A DNA stretch of 64,000 nucleotides from Bog-159 sp050008575 (GCA_050008575.1 JBEKMJ010000021.1:1-64000); one strand, 5' to 3'; counted from the first letter of the stretch, positions 35,124-43,364 are shown. The notes: a model not told the origin generated them from the letters alone. Numbers and translations: made by a program.

Positions 35124-35890
35124 CAACACAAAACTCTTCGCTGGTTCCACCGAATGCGGTTCGTGTGTGGCGCGGCTTCCGTCTGCCCACGCTCACACCC
35201 GATCAGTTCTACAGCAAGCTGGGCACGGTCTTTGTGCCGGCCACCGTGCTGATGCAGATCGACGCTGGGCTGAATGCCTACGTTCCGACCGTCCCGGCGG
35301 GCCTGGCCGGCAAGCCGGACGCCGTGCCCGATGAGACGGCGATCCTGTTCTGGAGATCTCAGGAAACCTATTGGAATGGCTTCACCAGATTGTCCGTGCG
35401 CACTTACACGCTCACCCACGGTGGGGTCTACGTGACCCAGAACAACCAAAGCCGCGCCGACTTCCCTGTGCTTTTTTCCGGCTCTCTGACGGTCGATCAA
35501 CCGGTGTTTCTCTTCGATAAACCGGCCGACTGGATGCATGGCGGCGTCAACCACCTGGTGGCCGCGCGTCCGGCGAATATGGATCCAGCGGCGTTCCAGG
35601 CGGCCGCCGCGGAGGTACTTTCTACCATTCAAACCCAAGCGCTGGTCGAGGGCGCGATCGCCTGTGTGGGCAACGACTATCTGGTCTATTGGGAGCTGGG
35701 ACTTCTGGCGCCCGGTATGCCGCAACCCCCCAGCGGCATTCCGCTGTTGCAAGCGGTGTTGACGGATTGGCAGCAGGCATTCTCGCCTTGGCCCACATTT
35801 CTGCCCATCGGTTTGTGGGACGAATGGGCCGGCATGGACGTACGAGCCGGCAGCAGCTTCAACATGCAATTCAACCGGCAGGCCGACTGA
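35120..35890 (+). CDS. Unrecognised protein, paralogue of the next gene
   Basis: 256 residues, ATGA overlap with the preceding gene. I recognise no family. It shares with its downstream neighbour the landmarks VWRGF near residue 15, LGxVFVPA, VPDxTAxxFW, PADWMxGxVxHLVxAR, CxGNDY, and a C-terminal PxGLWDxWxGxD...NMQF. No signal peptide or membrane segment is visible. The many conserved aromatic, Asp and Trp positions suggest a folded globular domain. Tandem duplication within the operon implies two copies with different partners or substrates. Confidence 0.75.
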   Translation: MTTQNSSLVPPNAVRVWRGFRLPTLTPDQFYSKLGTVFVPATVLMQIDAGLNAYVPTVPAGLAGKPDAVPDETAILFWRSQETYWNGFTRLSVRTYTLTHGGVYVTQNNQSRADFPVLFSGSLTVDQPVFLFDKPADWMHGGVNHLVAARPANMDPAAFQAAAAEVLSTIQTQALVEGAIACVGNDYLVYWELGLLAPGMPQPPSGIPLLQAVLTDWQQAFSPWPTFLPIGLWDEWAGMDVRAGSSFNMQFNRQAD

Positions 35891-36693
35891 TGACGACTAA
35901 GACCAAATCTTACCCGGTAGCTCCCGGCTCGGTTTACGTCTGGCGCGGATTCAAGTCCGCGTCGATTACCTACGATCAGTTCGCGCAGTTTCTGGGCGCC
36001 GTATTCGTGCCGGCGTGCGCCCTTCTCCAGCCGGCTGTCGGTCTGCGGGCCTATCTGCCCATGATGGTGCCGCAATCCAACAAGCCGGCCGCGGTGCCGG
36101 ATCAGACAGCGCTCATGTTTTGGGCTACGCCGCAATCGCACGATCTGGCGGCCGAAGCCATCGCCGTGCGCATTTACCAGAATCTGCACGGCGACGCTTA
36201 CGATATGACCCGCAGCAAGCTGCCGGAAGTGCCGTTGTCGCTTTCCACGGTAGGGCCGCTGCAGCCCGAGCAGCCGTATTATCTTCTTGACCAGCCGGCC
36301 GACTGGATGCTCGGCAAGGTGTATCATTTGGTGGGCGCACGCCGTGCCGATCTCACTCCGGAAGCCTTTCTTGCAGCCGCGGGGGCTTGGGCTTGGGGGT
36401 TCCACAACCAGCCACCCGCCGGTGTGGATGCGGCGCTGGTTTGCTGCGGCAACGATTATGGCGCCGCCTGGGTACATGGACCGCGTAGCACGCCGAAACT
36501 GGGCACAGCCCTGGATGGGTTGGCCGCGTTGACCGTGCCTGTGTTGCAGGTGGCCCCTCTTTCACAGCCGCTGCCCGCGGGGTTGTGGGACGACTGGCCG
36601 GGCTTGGATCTGACCAAAACCCCTTGCCTGAACATGCAATTTCATCGGCCGCCGGCCGCGCGCGCCGCGCCCCGAAAGTCAGGCCGCAAATGA
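35890..36693 (+). CDS. Unrecognised protein, paralogue of the preceding gene
   Basis: 267 residues. The ATG at 35,890 shares its A with the preceding stop codon (TGATG), the start that fits operon coupling and the paralogue alignment. It has the same landmark motifs as its neighbour (VYVWRGF, LGAVFVPA, PADWMLGKVYHLVGAR, VCCGNDY, LPAGLWDDWPGLD, NMQF). The C-terminal tail is basic (PAARAAPRKSGRK), unlike the other copy, and could contact nucleic acid. Function unknown. Confidence 0.75.
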   Translation: MTTKTKSYPVAPGSVYVWRGFKSASITYDQFAQFLGAVFVPACALLQPAVGLRAYLPMMVPQSNKPAAVPDQTALMFWATPQSHDLAAEAIAVRIYQNLHGDAYDMTRSKLPEVPLSLSTVGPLQPEQPYYLLDQPADWMLGKVYHLVGARRADLTPEAFLAAAGAWAWGFHNQPPAGVDAALVCCGNDYGAAWVHGPRSTPKLGTALDGLAALTVPVLQVAPLSQPLPAGLWDDWPGLDLTKTPCLNMQFHRPPAARAAPRKSGRK

Positions 36694-38324
36694 CCGCGAT
36701 TGAGCACTTCGAGGTTCCCCACCTGGCGCTATGGAAGTCGTGTGTCGCCGAGGTGCTGGCCAAGAGTTTGGGGCAGAGCCGCACCAATGCGGCCGGCATC
36801 GACATACCGCATCCCTTGATGCTGGCGACCGACCGTTATTGCCGCACGATGCTGCAGAACGCGCCGCTGCCTCCGCCCCCCACCGATAGCGACGACGAAG
36901 CGGCGGTGCTGGAGTACCTTTCCTACCTGCATCACCGCCGTGCGCACGCCCGCATCGCCGACGACCCCGCGCTGGAAGCTCAGATTGAAGCACAGACGCA
37001 GGAGTACAAATTCGGCAATCCGCTTTGGCAGCAGATGTTCGTGCAGTATTTCAAGTATTACTGGCAGTATCCTTACCACAAAGGACGCAAGCCCCAATAC
37101 CGTTCGTGGCAGGCGCCGGCTTTTGGAAATGGAAATCCGGAGTACGGCGTTATCGCGTGGCGGCTGCCGGCGCGCGCGCGTGTGGCCATCGTCGGCGACC
37201 TCGCCACCGGCACCGACGAAGCCGCCGCTGTGTTAGTTGCGGCGCTCAAATTCAACCCCGACGCCATCCTGCACTTAGGCGATGTCTATTTTTCCGGAAC
37301 GGCATTTGAGACGGACCACCGCCTGATCGGGTTAGTCCGCTCCGTGCTGAAGAGCGAACGCCGCCGGGTGCCGTTTTTCACCGTGCCGGGCAATCATGAG
37401 TATTTTACCGGCTGCGTCTCATTCCTGCGCGCGCTCGATTCGGAAAAACTCGTCGTCGATTCCAGCCAGCGGCAATCCGCCAGCTACTTCTGTCTGCGCA
37501 CCGCCGACGATGGATGGCAGTTTCTGGGGCTGGATACGGGCTACAACGGCCACTACATGAATGTGCCCGCTTCCGCCCAGCAGGCCGTACTGGATCGGCT
37601 GCAAGTTGGCAAAGTGGAAACGTCTGACGATACCTCCGATCCGCATTGGCCCAGCGGTTACAACCCTTTTTTCCGGCGCGCTTCCGGCGCGAACTTGCCC
37701 GTTCACGACCCGACCGCGCCCGCCGCCCAGGTGACGGTGCGCGGCGACGAAGTCGCGTGGCACCAGGATAAGCTGGCGAAATTCCCGGGCCGTTCGATTC
37801 TGTTGTCACACCATCAGCTCTACTCCGCGCTGGACGTGTGCGGGGTTTCGCAAACGCAGTTGCCGGGCGTAGGCGGTCAGTCCACACCCGATCCGTCCGA
37901 TTTCAATCGCGCCTGGATCGACACGGGGCTGTGGCGCCAGTTTGGGCCGGCATTCCAGGATCGTGTGGCCGCATGGATTTGGGGACATGAACACAACCTG
38001 GGAATTTTTCAGGACAATTATCGTCCGGCCGATTGGCCCACAGATACTCCTGACGCCACCCAGGTTTTCAAAACATTGCCCAAGGGCCGCTGTGCCGGCC
38101 ATAGCGCCATCCCTGTGCAGCAGCAGGAAGCGCCCTACGCGCAAAAGTTTCCGGTATCTCTCAAACAACCGGATTTGACTCTGGGGTTGACCGACGACTG
38201 GTATAACCACGGATTTGAAATCGTGGAAATCGTGGGCGCCGGGCAGCCTGCCCGCTTAAGTTATTTCCAAGTCTCCGGGGCGGATCCAATCCCACTGCCG
38301 CTTTTTGTGGAGGAGGTCGTCTAA
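36690..38324 (+). CDS. Calcineurin-like metallophosphoesterase
   Basis: 544 residues from the ATG at 36,690 (ATGA overlap with the preceding gene). A helical N-terminal region (1-160) precedes the phosphoesterase core. All dimetal motifs are present in order: VGDLATG (GDxxxG-like, with an Asp), HLGDVYFSG (GDxxY), PGNHEYF (GNHE), LLSHHQLYS (the GH-like His) and IWGHEHN (GHxH). It should hydrolyse phosphomonoesters or diesters. In this operon a role downstream of DNase II on 3'-phosphate products, or on nucleotides, is plausible inference. No signal peptide. Confidence 0.87.
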   Translation: MTAIEHFEVPHLALWKSCVAEVLAKSLGQSRTNAAGIDIPHPLMLATDRYCRTMLQNAPLPPPPTDSDDEAAVLEYLSYLHHRRAHARIADDPALEAQIEAQTQEYKFGNPLWQQMFVQYFKYYWQYPYHKGRKPQYRSWQAPAFGNGNPEYGVIAWRLPARARVAIVGDLATGTDEAAAVLVAALKFNPDAILHLGDVYFSGTAFETDHRLIGLVRSVLKSERRRVPFFTVPGNHEYFTGCVSFLRALDSEKLVVDSSQRQSASYFCLRTADDGWQFLGLDTGYNGHYMNVPASAQQAVLDRLQVGKVETSDDTSDPHWPSGYNPFFRRASGANLPVHDPTAPAAQVTVRGDEVAWHQDKLAKFPGRSILLSHHQLYSALDVCGVSQTQLPGVGGQSTPDPSDFNRAWIDTGLWRQFGPAFQDRVAAWIWGHEHNLGIFQDNYRPADWPTDTPDATQVFKTLPKGRCAGHSAIPVQQQEAPYAQKFPVSLKQPDLTLGLTDDWYNHGFEIVEIVGAGQPARLSYFQVSGADPIPLPLFVEEVV

Positions 38325-38360
38325 CCGGGACCTGGCAACTCACATGATGAAAGGAGCAAA

Positions 38361-39299
38361 ATGAACAGCATCTATTGCATTAACCCCGCGTCCGGCGCGG
38401 TGACGCTCGACCAAGTCTGGAAGCAGGGCGACACCGGCGGGCTCGCCGCGGGTTACACTAGCCTCGTCACTGTCCAAGTTGGCGGAAGCGTGGCTCTCTT
38501 CGCTTATAACAAGGCTACGCAGAAGACGGACGTTTATACACTGTCCGGTGGCGCCCCGTGGGTGGTTAGCGCCGGCGCCCAGCCAAATCTCTCCGGAGGC
38601 CCGTGGGACTCACTAAGCACCTTTGTGCTGGGCAACGAGCCGTACTTGCTCACGTACCGGCGGGACAATGGCACCTTCGGCTTTTATCGCGTGGGCGCGG
38701 ATTTATCGGTGTCGCCGCCCTACCTGTTCGCGCTGCCCCGCAATACGCCGTCGCATGGATTCACCTCCATCGGAGCGTTTACGTCACTCAGCCAGCAGTA
38801 TGTGTTGGGGTACGATTTCGATACGGGCTATGTCTCGAATTTCAGCGTAGTAGTGACCCCGTCCTCCACCGGCGGCGTGCCGCCCCTGCTGGCGTTGAAT
38901 GTCTGGTACCACCAATGGGCCCAAGGATGGACGCGTTTTGCGTTTTTCCAGCTCGGCGGCGCCAACTTCTTTTTCAAGATTAATACCAAGAAACTCAATG
39001 TCAATATCGACCACATTCAGGACAATCCCGCCATGGGCACCGTCGAAGTCGGCAGCTACCTGCAGGCGCAACTGCCGGACGCTCTGACGATCGACCTCAC
39101 CGCGCCCGTGCCCTGGGACAATGGCGAGCCGTACCTGCTGACCTACATCGCGGCCAGCGGCGCCACGGTCGTCTATCGCATCCACGCCGATTGCCAGGGA
39201 TGGACCAGCCTCTTCGCCGGCGCCACCGTGACGGGCGCCACGCAAGCGGTGCCCTATCGCATCGGCAATACCACCTATACGCTCTTCTATCAAGCGTGA
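38361..39299 (+). CDS. Beta-propeller-like repeat protein
   Basis: 312 residues, preceded by AAAGGAGCAAA. It consists of about five to six repeats of roughly 50 residues with the core G-x-x-x-LLTY/FAYN...YRI, for example EPYLLTYRRDNGTFGFYRV and EPYLLTYIAASGATVVYRI. Repeats of this type form lectin-like or tachylectin-like propellers. No signal peptide and no catalytic motif. It may be the targeting or binding component for the enzymes of the operon (inference). The 36-base gap before it is one of the two largest in the operon. Confidence 0.7.
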   Translation: MNSIYCINPASGAVTLDQVWKQGDTGGLAAGYTSLVTVQVGGSVALFAYNKATQKTDVYTLSGGAPWVVSAGAQPNLSGGPWDSLSTFVLGNEPYLLTYRRDNGTFGFYRVGADLSVSPPYLFALPRNTPSHGFTSIGAFTSLSQQYVLGYDFDTGYVSNFSVVVTPSSTGGVPPLLALNVWYHQWAQGWTRFAFFQLGGANFFFKINTKKLNVNIDHIQDNPAMGTVEVGSYLQAQLPDALTIDLTAPVPWDNGEPYLLTYIAASGATVVYRIHADCQGWTSLFAGATVTGATQAVPYRIGNTTYTLFYQA

Positions 39300-39314
39300 C
39301 CTGCCCATAAACTT

Positions 39315-40469
39315 ATGACGCTAACTACTCCACCAGCCGCCACTAGGGACCTTGCCTGGATCAAGCAAGCCCTCCAAACCGCCATCGAATTGGAATACTC
39401 GACTTTGCCGCTATACCTCTCCGCGATGTTCTCACTGGAGGTGCAGAACTATTCGGCCTACAATGCGATCCGCAGCGTGGCCATGGAAGAGATGGTCCAC
39501 ATGGCCATCGCCGGCAACCTCTTAGCCGCGCTCGGCGAATCGCCGCGCCTCAAAAACATCCGGATTCCGTACCCCGTGCACGGGCTGCCCGGCGGGGCGG
39601 AACCCGATCTGCACGTGGGACTCGCCCAATTCTCCAAGAAACAGCTCAAGAACTTCCTGCGCATCGAAATGCCGGACTTTCTGCTGCGCGGCCTGAAACG
39701 GGGAGAAACGTATCCGACCATCGCGGCGTTTTATAAGGGAATTCGCCAGGCGATTCACGATAATGCCGACGCGGTGCGCGCCGCGGTTGTGGCCATGGCG
39801 CAGAAAGGGGGTCCTCCCAACCAGGTGGGCGACGACATCGGCTTTGCCACCGTCAAATACCAGCCTGGCGTCGACCCGGTGCCCGCGTTCGAAAACGGCA
39901 TCGATGAAATCCTGCAGCAGGGCGAGGGCGCTTCCACGGAATCCCTGATCGCCAGCAAAGAGTTCGAGTCCGAGGAATCGCACTACGCAAAGTTTGCCGA
40001 ACTTCACTACGGCGCCAGCTACGAAGAACCCAAACCGTCGATTCCACTCACTCCGGAGACCGAGCCGCTTTTCTTCAAGGGGAGAGCCATTGGCTGGCCG
40101 GTGGTGGTGAATACGCTTGCGGTGCCGTCCGACGGTTACGCCAAGATCCTGGCCCTGGACCCGAACGCCGCCGCGGTCTCGAACGATCTGAACGCGTTCG
40201 ACACCGGCTTTTCCGCGATTCTGGCGGAGTTGGACGCCGTCTGGAACGGTCCGGCGGCGGCTTCGTGGAAAACGCTGGGCGGCGCGGTGCACGGAATGGT
40301 GGATCTGCGCGTGCTTTCGTGCTTCAATATTCTGCGCTACCAGATACCCGCCGGCATCGTCGCCCAGCTTCCGGAGCTTTACCCAGCGGAAATCGACCGC
40401 CTGCGTGCTTATACCGATCTGTCCCAGCCCGTCTTTTACGGCCCGCGCTTCTTGAACACGAATCAATGA
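39315..40469 (+). CDS. Ferritin-like protein of the VioB-type (PF12902) domain family
   Basis: 384 residues. The N-terminal four-helix domain carries the pattern seen in the ferritin-like half of VioB/RebD/StaD iminophenylpyruvate dimer synthases: AIELEYSTLPLYLSAM (Glu25/Glu27), AMEEMVHMAIAGNLLAALG (Glu58/59, His62), and EESHYAKF (Glu220/221, His223) as presumed metal ligands. The C-terminal portion (about 240-384) is helical. It lacks the large heme domain of VioB. Its substrate is unknown, and presence with nucleic-acid enzymes suggests an oxidative or redox step rather than indole chemistry (inference). It is the last gene of the operon. Confidence 0.8.
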   Translation: MTLTTPPAATRDLAWIKQALQTAIELEYSTLPLYLSAMFSLEVQNYSAYNAIRSVAMEEMVHMAIAGNLLAALGESPRLKNIRIPYPVHGLPGGAEPDLHVGLAQFSKKQLKNFLRIEMPDFLLRGLKRGETYPTIAAFYKGIRQAIHDNADAVRAAVVAMAQKGGPPNQVGDDIGFATVKYQPGVDPVPAFENGIDEILQQGEGASTESLIASKEFESEESHYAKFAELHYGASYEEPKPSIPLTPETEPLFFKGRAIGWPVVVNTLAVPSDGYAKILALDPNAAAVSNDLNAFDTGFSAILAELDAVWNGPAAASWKTLGGAVHGMVDLRVLSCFNILRYQIPAGIVAQLPELYPAEIDRLRAYTDLSQPVFYGPRFLNTNQ

Positions 40470-40475
40470 ATGCCA

Positions 40476-40677
40476 GTGGGGCAGGACTCCAGTCCGCGTG
40501 GGGCGGCGCCATGCGCCGCCCAGGGGGCTTTAGCCCCGCCGGGGCGAGCTTGCTCGCCGAAGAGCGGGCCTGCGAGGCCCGCGCAGGCTGCGAGCCTGCC
40601 CCACGGCGGCGTAAAGGACCCGCTCTTCATACAGGCCGACGTGGACGTCGGCCCGCAGGACTGGAGTCCGGCCCCAC
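40476..40677. repeat. Long composite palindromic repeat
   Basis: Starts with GTGGGGCAGG seven bases after the ferritin-like stop codon. It contains modules GGACTCCAGTCC, GGGGCTTTAGCCCC, GGCGAGCTTGCTCGCC, GGCCTGCGAGGCC, AGGCTGCGAGCCT with CCTGCCCCAC, and then CCGACGTGGACGTCGG and GGACTGGAGTCC, ending GGCCCCAC. It is the longest copy in the window and the most likely end of the DNase II operon. Confidence 0.88.
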
Positions 40678-40741
40678 AATCGACGCAGATGCCCGGCCGC
40701 CTGCGCTCCGCCTTCCGTCTGTTACAATCGTTTTTCCCGCG

Positions 40742-41518
40742 ATGGCGAAGACCGAGCAAGAGTACCGGCAGGATATCGTAGATATCGGGCGGTTGGTGTA
40801 TCAGAAGGGTTGGGTGGCGGCCAACGACGGCAACATCACGATACGTCTGGATGCCGCGCGCATCCTGGCCACGCCCACCGGCGTGAGCAAGGGTATGATG
40901 CATCCCGACGATCTGATCGTGGTGGATATGCAGGGAAGGAAGCTGAGTGGCCGGAAGGAATGCACCTCCGAAGTCGCCATGCACATGAAGGTTTACGAGA
41001 TGCGTCCGGACGTTCATGCCGTGTTGCATGCGCATCCGCCTGTTGCTACGGGGTTCGCGGCGGCGGGCCGCCCGCTGAACCTGGCGCTGTTGCCGGAAGT
41101 GGTCATCGGACTGGGCTGTGTGCCGCTGGCGGAATACGGCCTGCCCGGTACCCCGGCGCTAACCGAGCCGTTGATCCCGTACATCCCCAAATACGATGCC
41201 ATTATGATGGGGAATCACGGCGCGGTGAGTTATGGCGACGACGTTTACAAAGCGTTCTTCCGCATGGAAACCGTGGAGCACTTCGCGCGAATTTCGCTGG
41301 TGGCGGAACTATTGGGCGGCCCCACGGTGCTGCCCAAAGTGGAAGTGGAGAAGCTGTTCGATTCCAGAACGCGTTATGGCGTGAAGGCGCGCGCGGCCCT
41401 GGAGCCGGGTTGTCCGGTGTATGCTGAACAAATGCCGCGGCAGGAAAGATTCTACGTGACGCGCGAAGAACTGATCGGCATGGTGGACGAAGCGCTGCGC
41501 GCGCGCGGCGTGAACTGA
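40742..41518 (+). CDS. Class II aldolase/adducin family protein (fuculose-phosphate-aldolase-like)
   Basis: 258 residues from the ATG at 40,742. Zinc ligands and active-site motifs are present: GNITIRLD, TPTGVSKGMMHPDDL, GRKECTSEVAMHMKVY (catalytic Glu region), HAHPPVATGFA (His-x-His) and MMGNHGAVSYG (third His). These enzymes cleave sugar phosphates such as fuculose- or rhamnulose-1-phosphate to dihydroxyacetone phosphate and lactaldehyde. Four microcompartment shell genes follow directly, so the aldolase is probably encapsulated. The terminal helix TREELIGMVDEALRARG resembles an encapsulation peptide (inference). Confidence 0.87.
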   Translation: MAKTEQEYRQDIVDIGRLVYQKGWVAANDGNITIRLDAARILATPTGVSKGMMHPDDLIVVDMQGRKLSGRKECTSEVAMHMKVYEMRPDVHAVLHAHPPVATGFAAAGRPLNLALLPEVVIGLGCVPLAEYGLPGTPALTEPLIPYIPKYDAIMMGNHGAVSYGDDVYKAFFRMETVEHFARISLVAELLGGPTVLPKVEVEKLFDSRTRYGVKARAALEPGCPVYAEQMPRQERFYVTREELIGMVDEALRARGVN

Positions 41519-41566
41519 ACCGATTTCAGGGCCGCGACCGTCAGGGAGCGGTGAGGGAGAGTCTAG

Positions 41567-41866
41567 ATGGGTGAAGCGTTAGGATTGATCGAGACACGCG
41601 GACTGGTGGCCATGATCGAGGCGTGCGACGCCATGGTGAAGGCCGCCAAAGTATCGCTGGTCGGCTGGGAGAAGATCGGCTCGGGGTACGTTACGGCGAT
41701 GGTCCGCGGCGATGTAGCGGCCGTGAAAGCGGCCACCGATGCGGGAGCGGCCGCGGCGCGCCGCGTGGGCGAATTGATCGCCGTGCATGTGATCGCGCGC
41801 CCGCACCAGAGCCTGGAAGACATTCTGCCGATCGGCAAGACACAGAATGCCGCGGCCGGCAAATAG
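41567..41866 (+). CDS. Bacterial microcompartment hexameric shell protein (BMC-H)
   Basis: 99 residues, a standard PduA/EutM-type single BMC domain: ALGLIETRGLVAMIEACDAM, the pore-loop motif KIGSG, VTAMVRGDVAAVKAATDAG and HVIARPH. Hexamers tile the facets of the protein shell and the small central pore passes metabolites. It is the only BMC-H gene here; no tandem-domain BMC-T is present. The gene lies 48 bases after the aldolase and 18 before the first pentamer gene. Confidence 0.95.
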   Translation: MGEALGLIETRGLVAMIEACDAMVKAAKVSLVGWEKIGSGYVTAMVRGDVAAVKAATDAGAAAARRVGELIAVHVIARPHQSLEDILPIGKTQNAAAGK

Positions 41867-41884
41867 CCGGCTGATAAGGTCAAA

Positions 41885-42151
41885 ATGATTTTGGCCCGTG
41901 TAGTGGGCACCGTGGTGGCGACACGGAAAGACCCGCGTCTGGAAGGCAAGAAGCTGCTGGTCGTGAAGCCGGTGTCGCCCGAAGGCAAGGACGAAGCCGG
42001 CTACCTGGTGGCCGTGGACACGGTCAGCGCCGGATTCAAGGAGCGCGTCCTGGTGGTCTCAGGCAGCTCGGCGCGCATGGCGGACGGCTGCAAGGATCTG
42101 CCCGTGGACACCGCTATCGTGGGCATCGTGGACGACGTGCGGCTGGATTGA
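41885..42151 (+). CDS. Microcompartment vertex protein (BMC-P, EutN/CcmL family)
   Basis: 88 residues: ILARVVGTVVATRKDPRLEG and KKLLVVKPV, then LVAVDTVSAGFKERVLVVSG and DTAIVGIVDDVRLD. EutN/CcmL proteins form pentamers that cap the vertices of microcompartment shells. First of three adjacent BMC-P genes, each a single or few bases apart, so they are one operon. Confidence 0.94.
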   Translation: MILARVVGTVVATRKDPRLEGKKLLVVKPVSPEGKDEAGYLVAVDTVSAGFKERVLVVSGSSARMADGCKDLPVDTAIVGIVDDVRLD

Positions 42152-42152
42152 T

Positions 42153-42425
42153 ATGCTGCTGGGCCGCGTAGTCGGGTGCGTCTGGTCGACTGTCAAGGAC
42201 AGGAATCTGGAGGGCCAGCGCTTGCTCTTCGTGCAACCCTTGACGCCTGAACTCAAACCCACCGGCAAGCGTCTGGTGTGCGCCGATTCGACCGGCGCCG
42301 GCGCGGGCGAACTGGTCTACTGGACGCGCAGCAAGGAAGCCAGCTACGCGTTCCTGCCCGCGGAAGTGCCCGTCGACGCTACCATCACCGGAATTGTGGA
42401 TTCCATCCACCTGAAGAGGGCTTGA
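42153..42425 (+). CDS. Microcompartment vertex protein (BMC-P, EutN/CcmL family)
   Basis: 90 residues, one base after the preceding paralogue. MLLGRVVGCVWSTVKDRNLE and GQRLLFVQPL, then CADSTGAGAGELVYWTRSKE and VDATITGIVDSIHL. Divergence from its neighbours suggests the three pentamers are not redundant. Confidence 0.94.
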   Translation: MLLGRVVGCVWSTVKDRNLEGQRLLFVQPLTPELKPTGKRLVCADSTGAGAGELVYWTRSKEASYAFLPAEVPVDATITGIVDSIHLKRA

Positions 42426-42428
42426 AGC

Positions 42429-42698
42429 ATGCTGATCGCACGCGTCGTGGGTGACATGGTGGCCACCCGGAAACACGCCAGCCATGAGGGCCGCAATCTG
42501 CTGCTGGTGCAGCCGCTCGATCTGGACGGATCGAATCGGGGCGACGCGGTGGTCGCGCTGGACGCCATCGGCGCGGGCATCGGCGACAAGGTGCTGCTGA
42601 CGACCGATGGCTTTGCGGCCATGAGCAGCGTGGGGCGCATGCAGTCGCCTATCGATATGGCGGTGATCGGATTCATCGACCGCATCGATCTGGCCTGA
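42429..42698 (+). CDS. Microcompartment vertex protein (BMC-P, EutN/CcmL family)
   Basis: 89 residues: LIARVVGDMVATRKHASHEG and RNLLLVQPL, then VALDAIGAGIGDKVLLTTDG and DMAVIGFIDRIDL. Third BMC-P of the triplet. A palindromic repeat follows six bases after the stop, closing the locus. Confidence 0.94.
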   Translation: MLIARVVGDMVATRKHASHEGRNLLLVQPLDLDGSNRGDAVVALDAIGAGIGDKVLLTTDGFAAMSSVGRMQSPIDMAVIGFIDRIDLA

Positions 42699-42704
42699 GT
42701 GGCT

Positions 42705-42746
42705 GTGGGGCAGGCTCGCAGCCTGCGGCGGCCTCGCAGGCCGCCC
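42705..42746. repeat. Short palindromic repeat
   Basis: GTGGGGCAGG, AGGCTCGCAGCCT and CGGCCTCGCAGGCCG, between the convergent BMC-P and DUF4149-like genes. It could serve as a bidirectional terminator. Confidence 0.85.
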
Positions 42747-42761
42747 ACGCGCGCCAGCGCG

Positions 42762-43313
42762 TTATAGTTCCGCATCCTGCTCTCCAGGGCGTCTTCTCCT
42801 GCGGAAAAGCAGCTTGCCCGTCAAGAACACACCCAACGCCCAGTTCAACATCTCCAATCCCACGAAGGCGTTGTGCAGCATCCAGAAGCGCGAGCGTTCA
42901 GGCGACGGCTGGTCGATGGGAATCCAGTCGATGATGCGCCCCAGCACCACCATCTGCGGCGTCAACGCGAATCGTTGCACGACGGCGATCAGCAGCATCA
43001 GCAGCGCAACCAACAGGGAGAAATTCTTTTCGGTGCTGCCGAAAATCAGGATCAGTAGCAGCGCCGCGCCGATCCCGGCCCCGATCAATCCCCAGGTTTC
43101 GAAATACCAGCGGTTCTGCTCGGAGACCTGATGCCGCAGGAAGACGCGCGCGGCGTCCGGCCCCAGCTTGGCAATCTGTTCCGCGGCGAGCGGCGCGGGC
43201 TTGGCCAACAGCCGGTCCACCGACCGGAAGTTCTGGGTGACCACCATGTCCATGAAGAGGCCGCCCCCCAGCCAGAGCCCCAGCAGGAAGCAAGCGAATC
43301 TACGGAAGTGCAC
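42762..43313 (-). CDS. DUF4149-like four-helix membrane protein
   Basis: 183 residues with four hydrophobic segments (about 5-24, 77-93, 98-112 and 150-170). The conserved features include a periplasmic stretch with FLRHQVSEQNRWYFE and a C-terminal basic tail. DUF4149/TMEM205-like proteins have no assigned role. It converges on the microcompartment operon and is divergent from the PadR gene. A standalone gene as far as can be seen. Confidence 0.65.
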   Translation of the reverse strand: MHFRRFACFLLGLWLGGGLFMDMVVTQNFRSVDRLLAKPAPLAAEQIAKLGPDAARVFLRHQVSEQNRWYFETWGLIGAGIGAALLLILIFGSTEKNFSLLVALLMLLIAVVQRFALTPQMVVLGRIIDWIPIDQPSPERSRFWMLHNAFVGLEMLNWALGVFLTGKLLFRRRRRPGEQDAEL

Positions 43314-43364
43314 GACTCATCCTAACGCGAATCGCCGTCTCCGAAGAAGCCCGAAAACTCTCCT

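Noticed and set aside
39315..40469. Violacein/indolocarbazole biosynthetic cluster
   Set aside because: Only the ferritin-like domain is shared; there is no tryptophan oxidase or later pathway enzyme.
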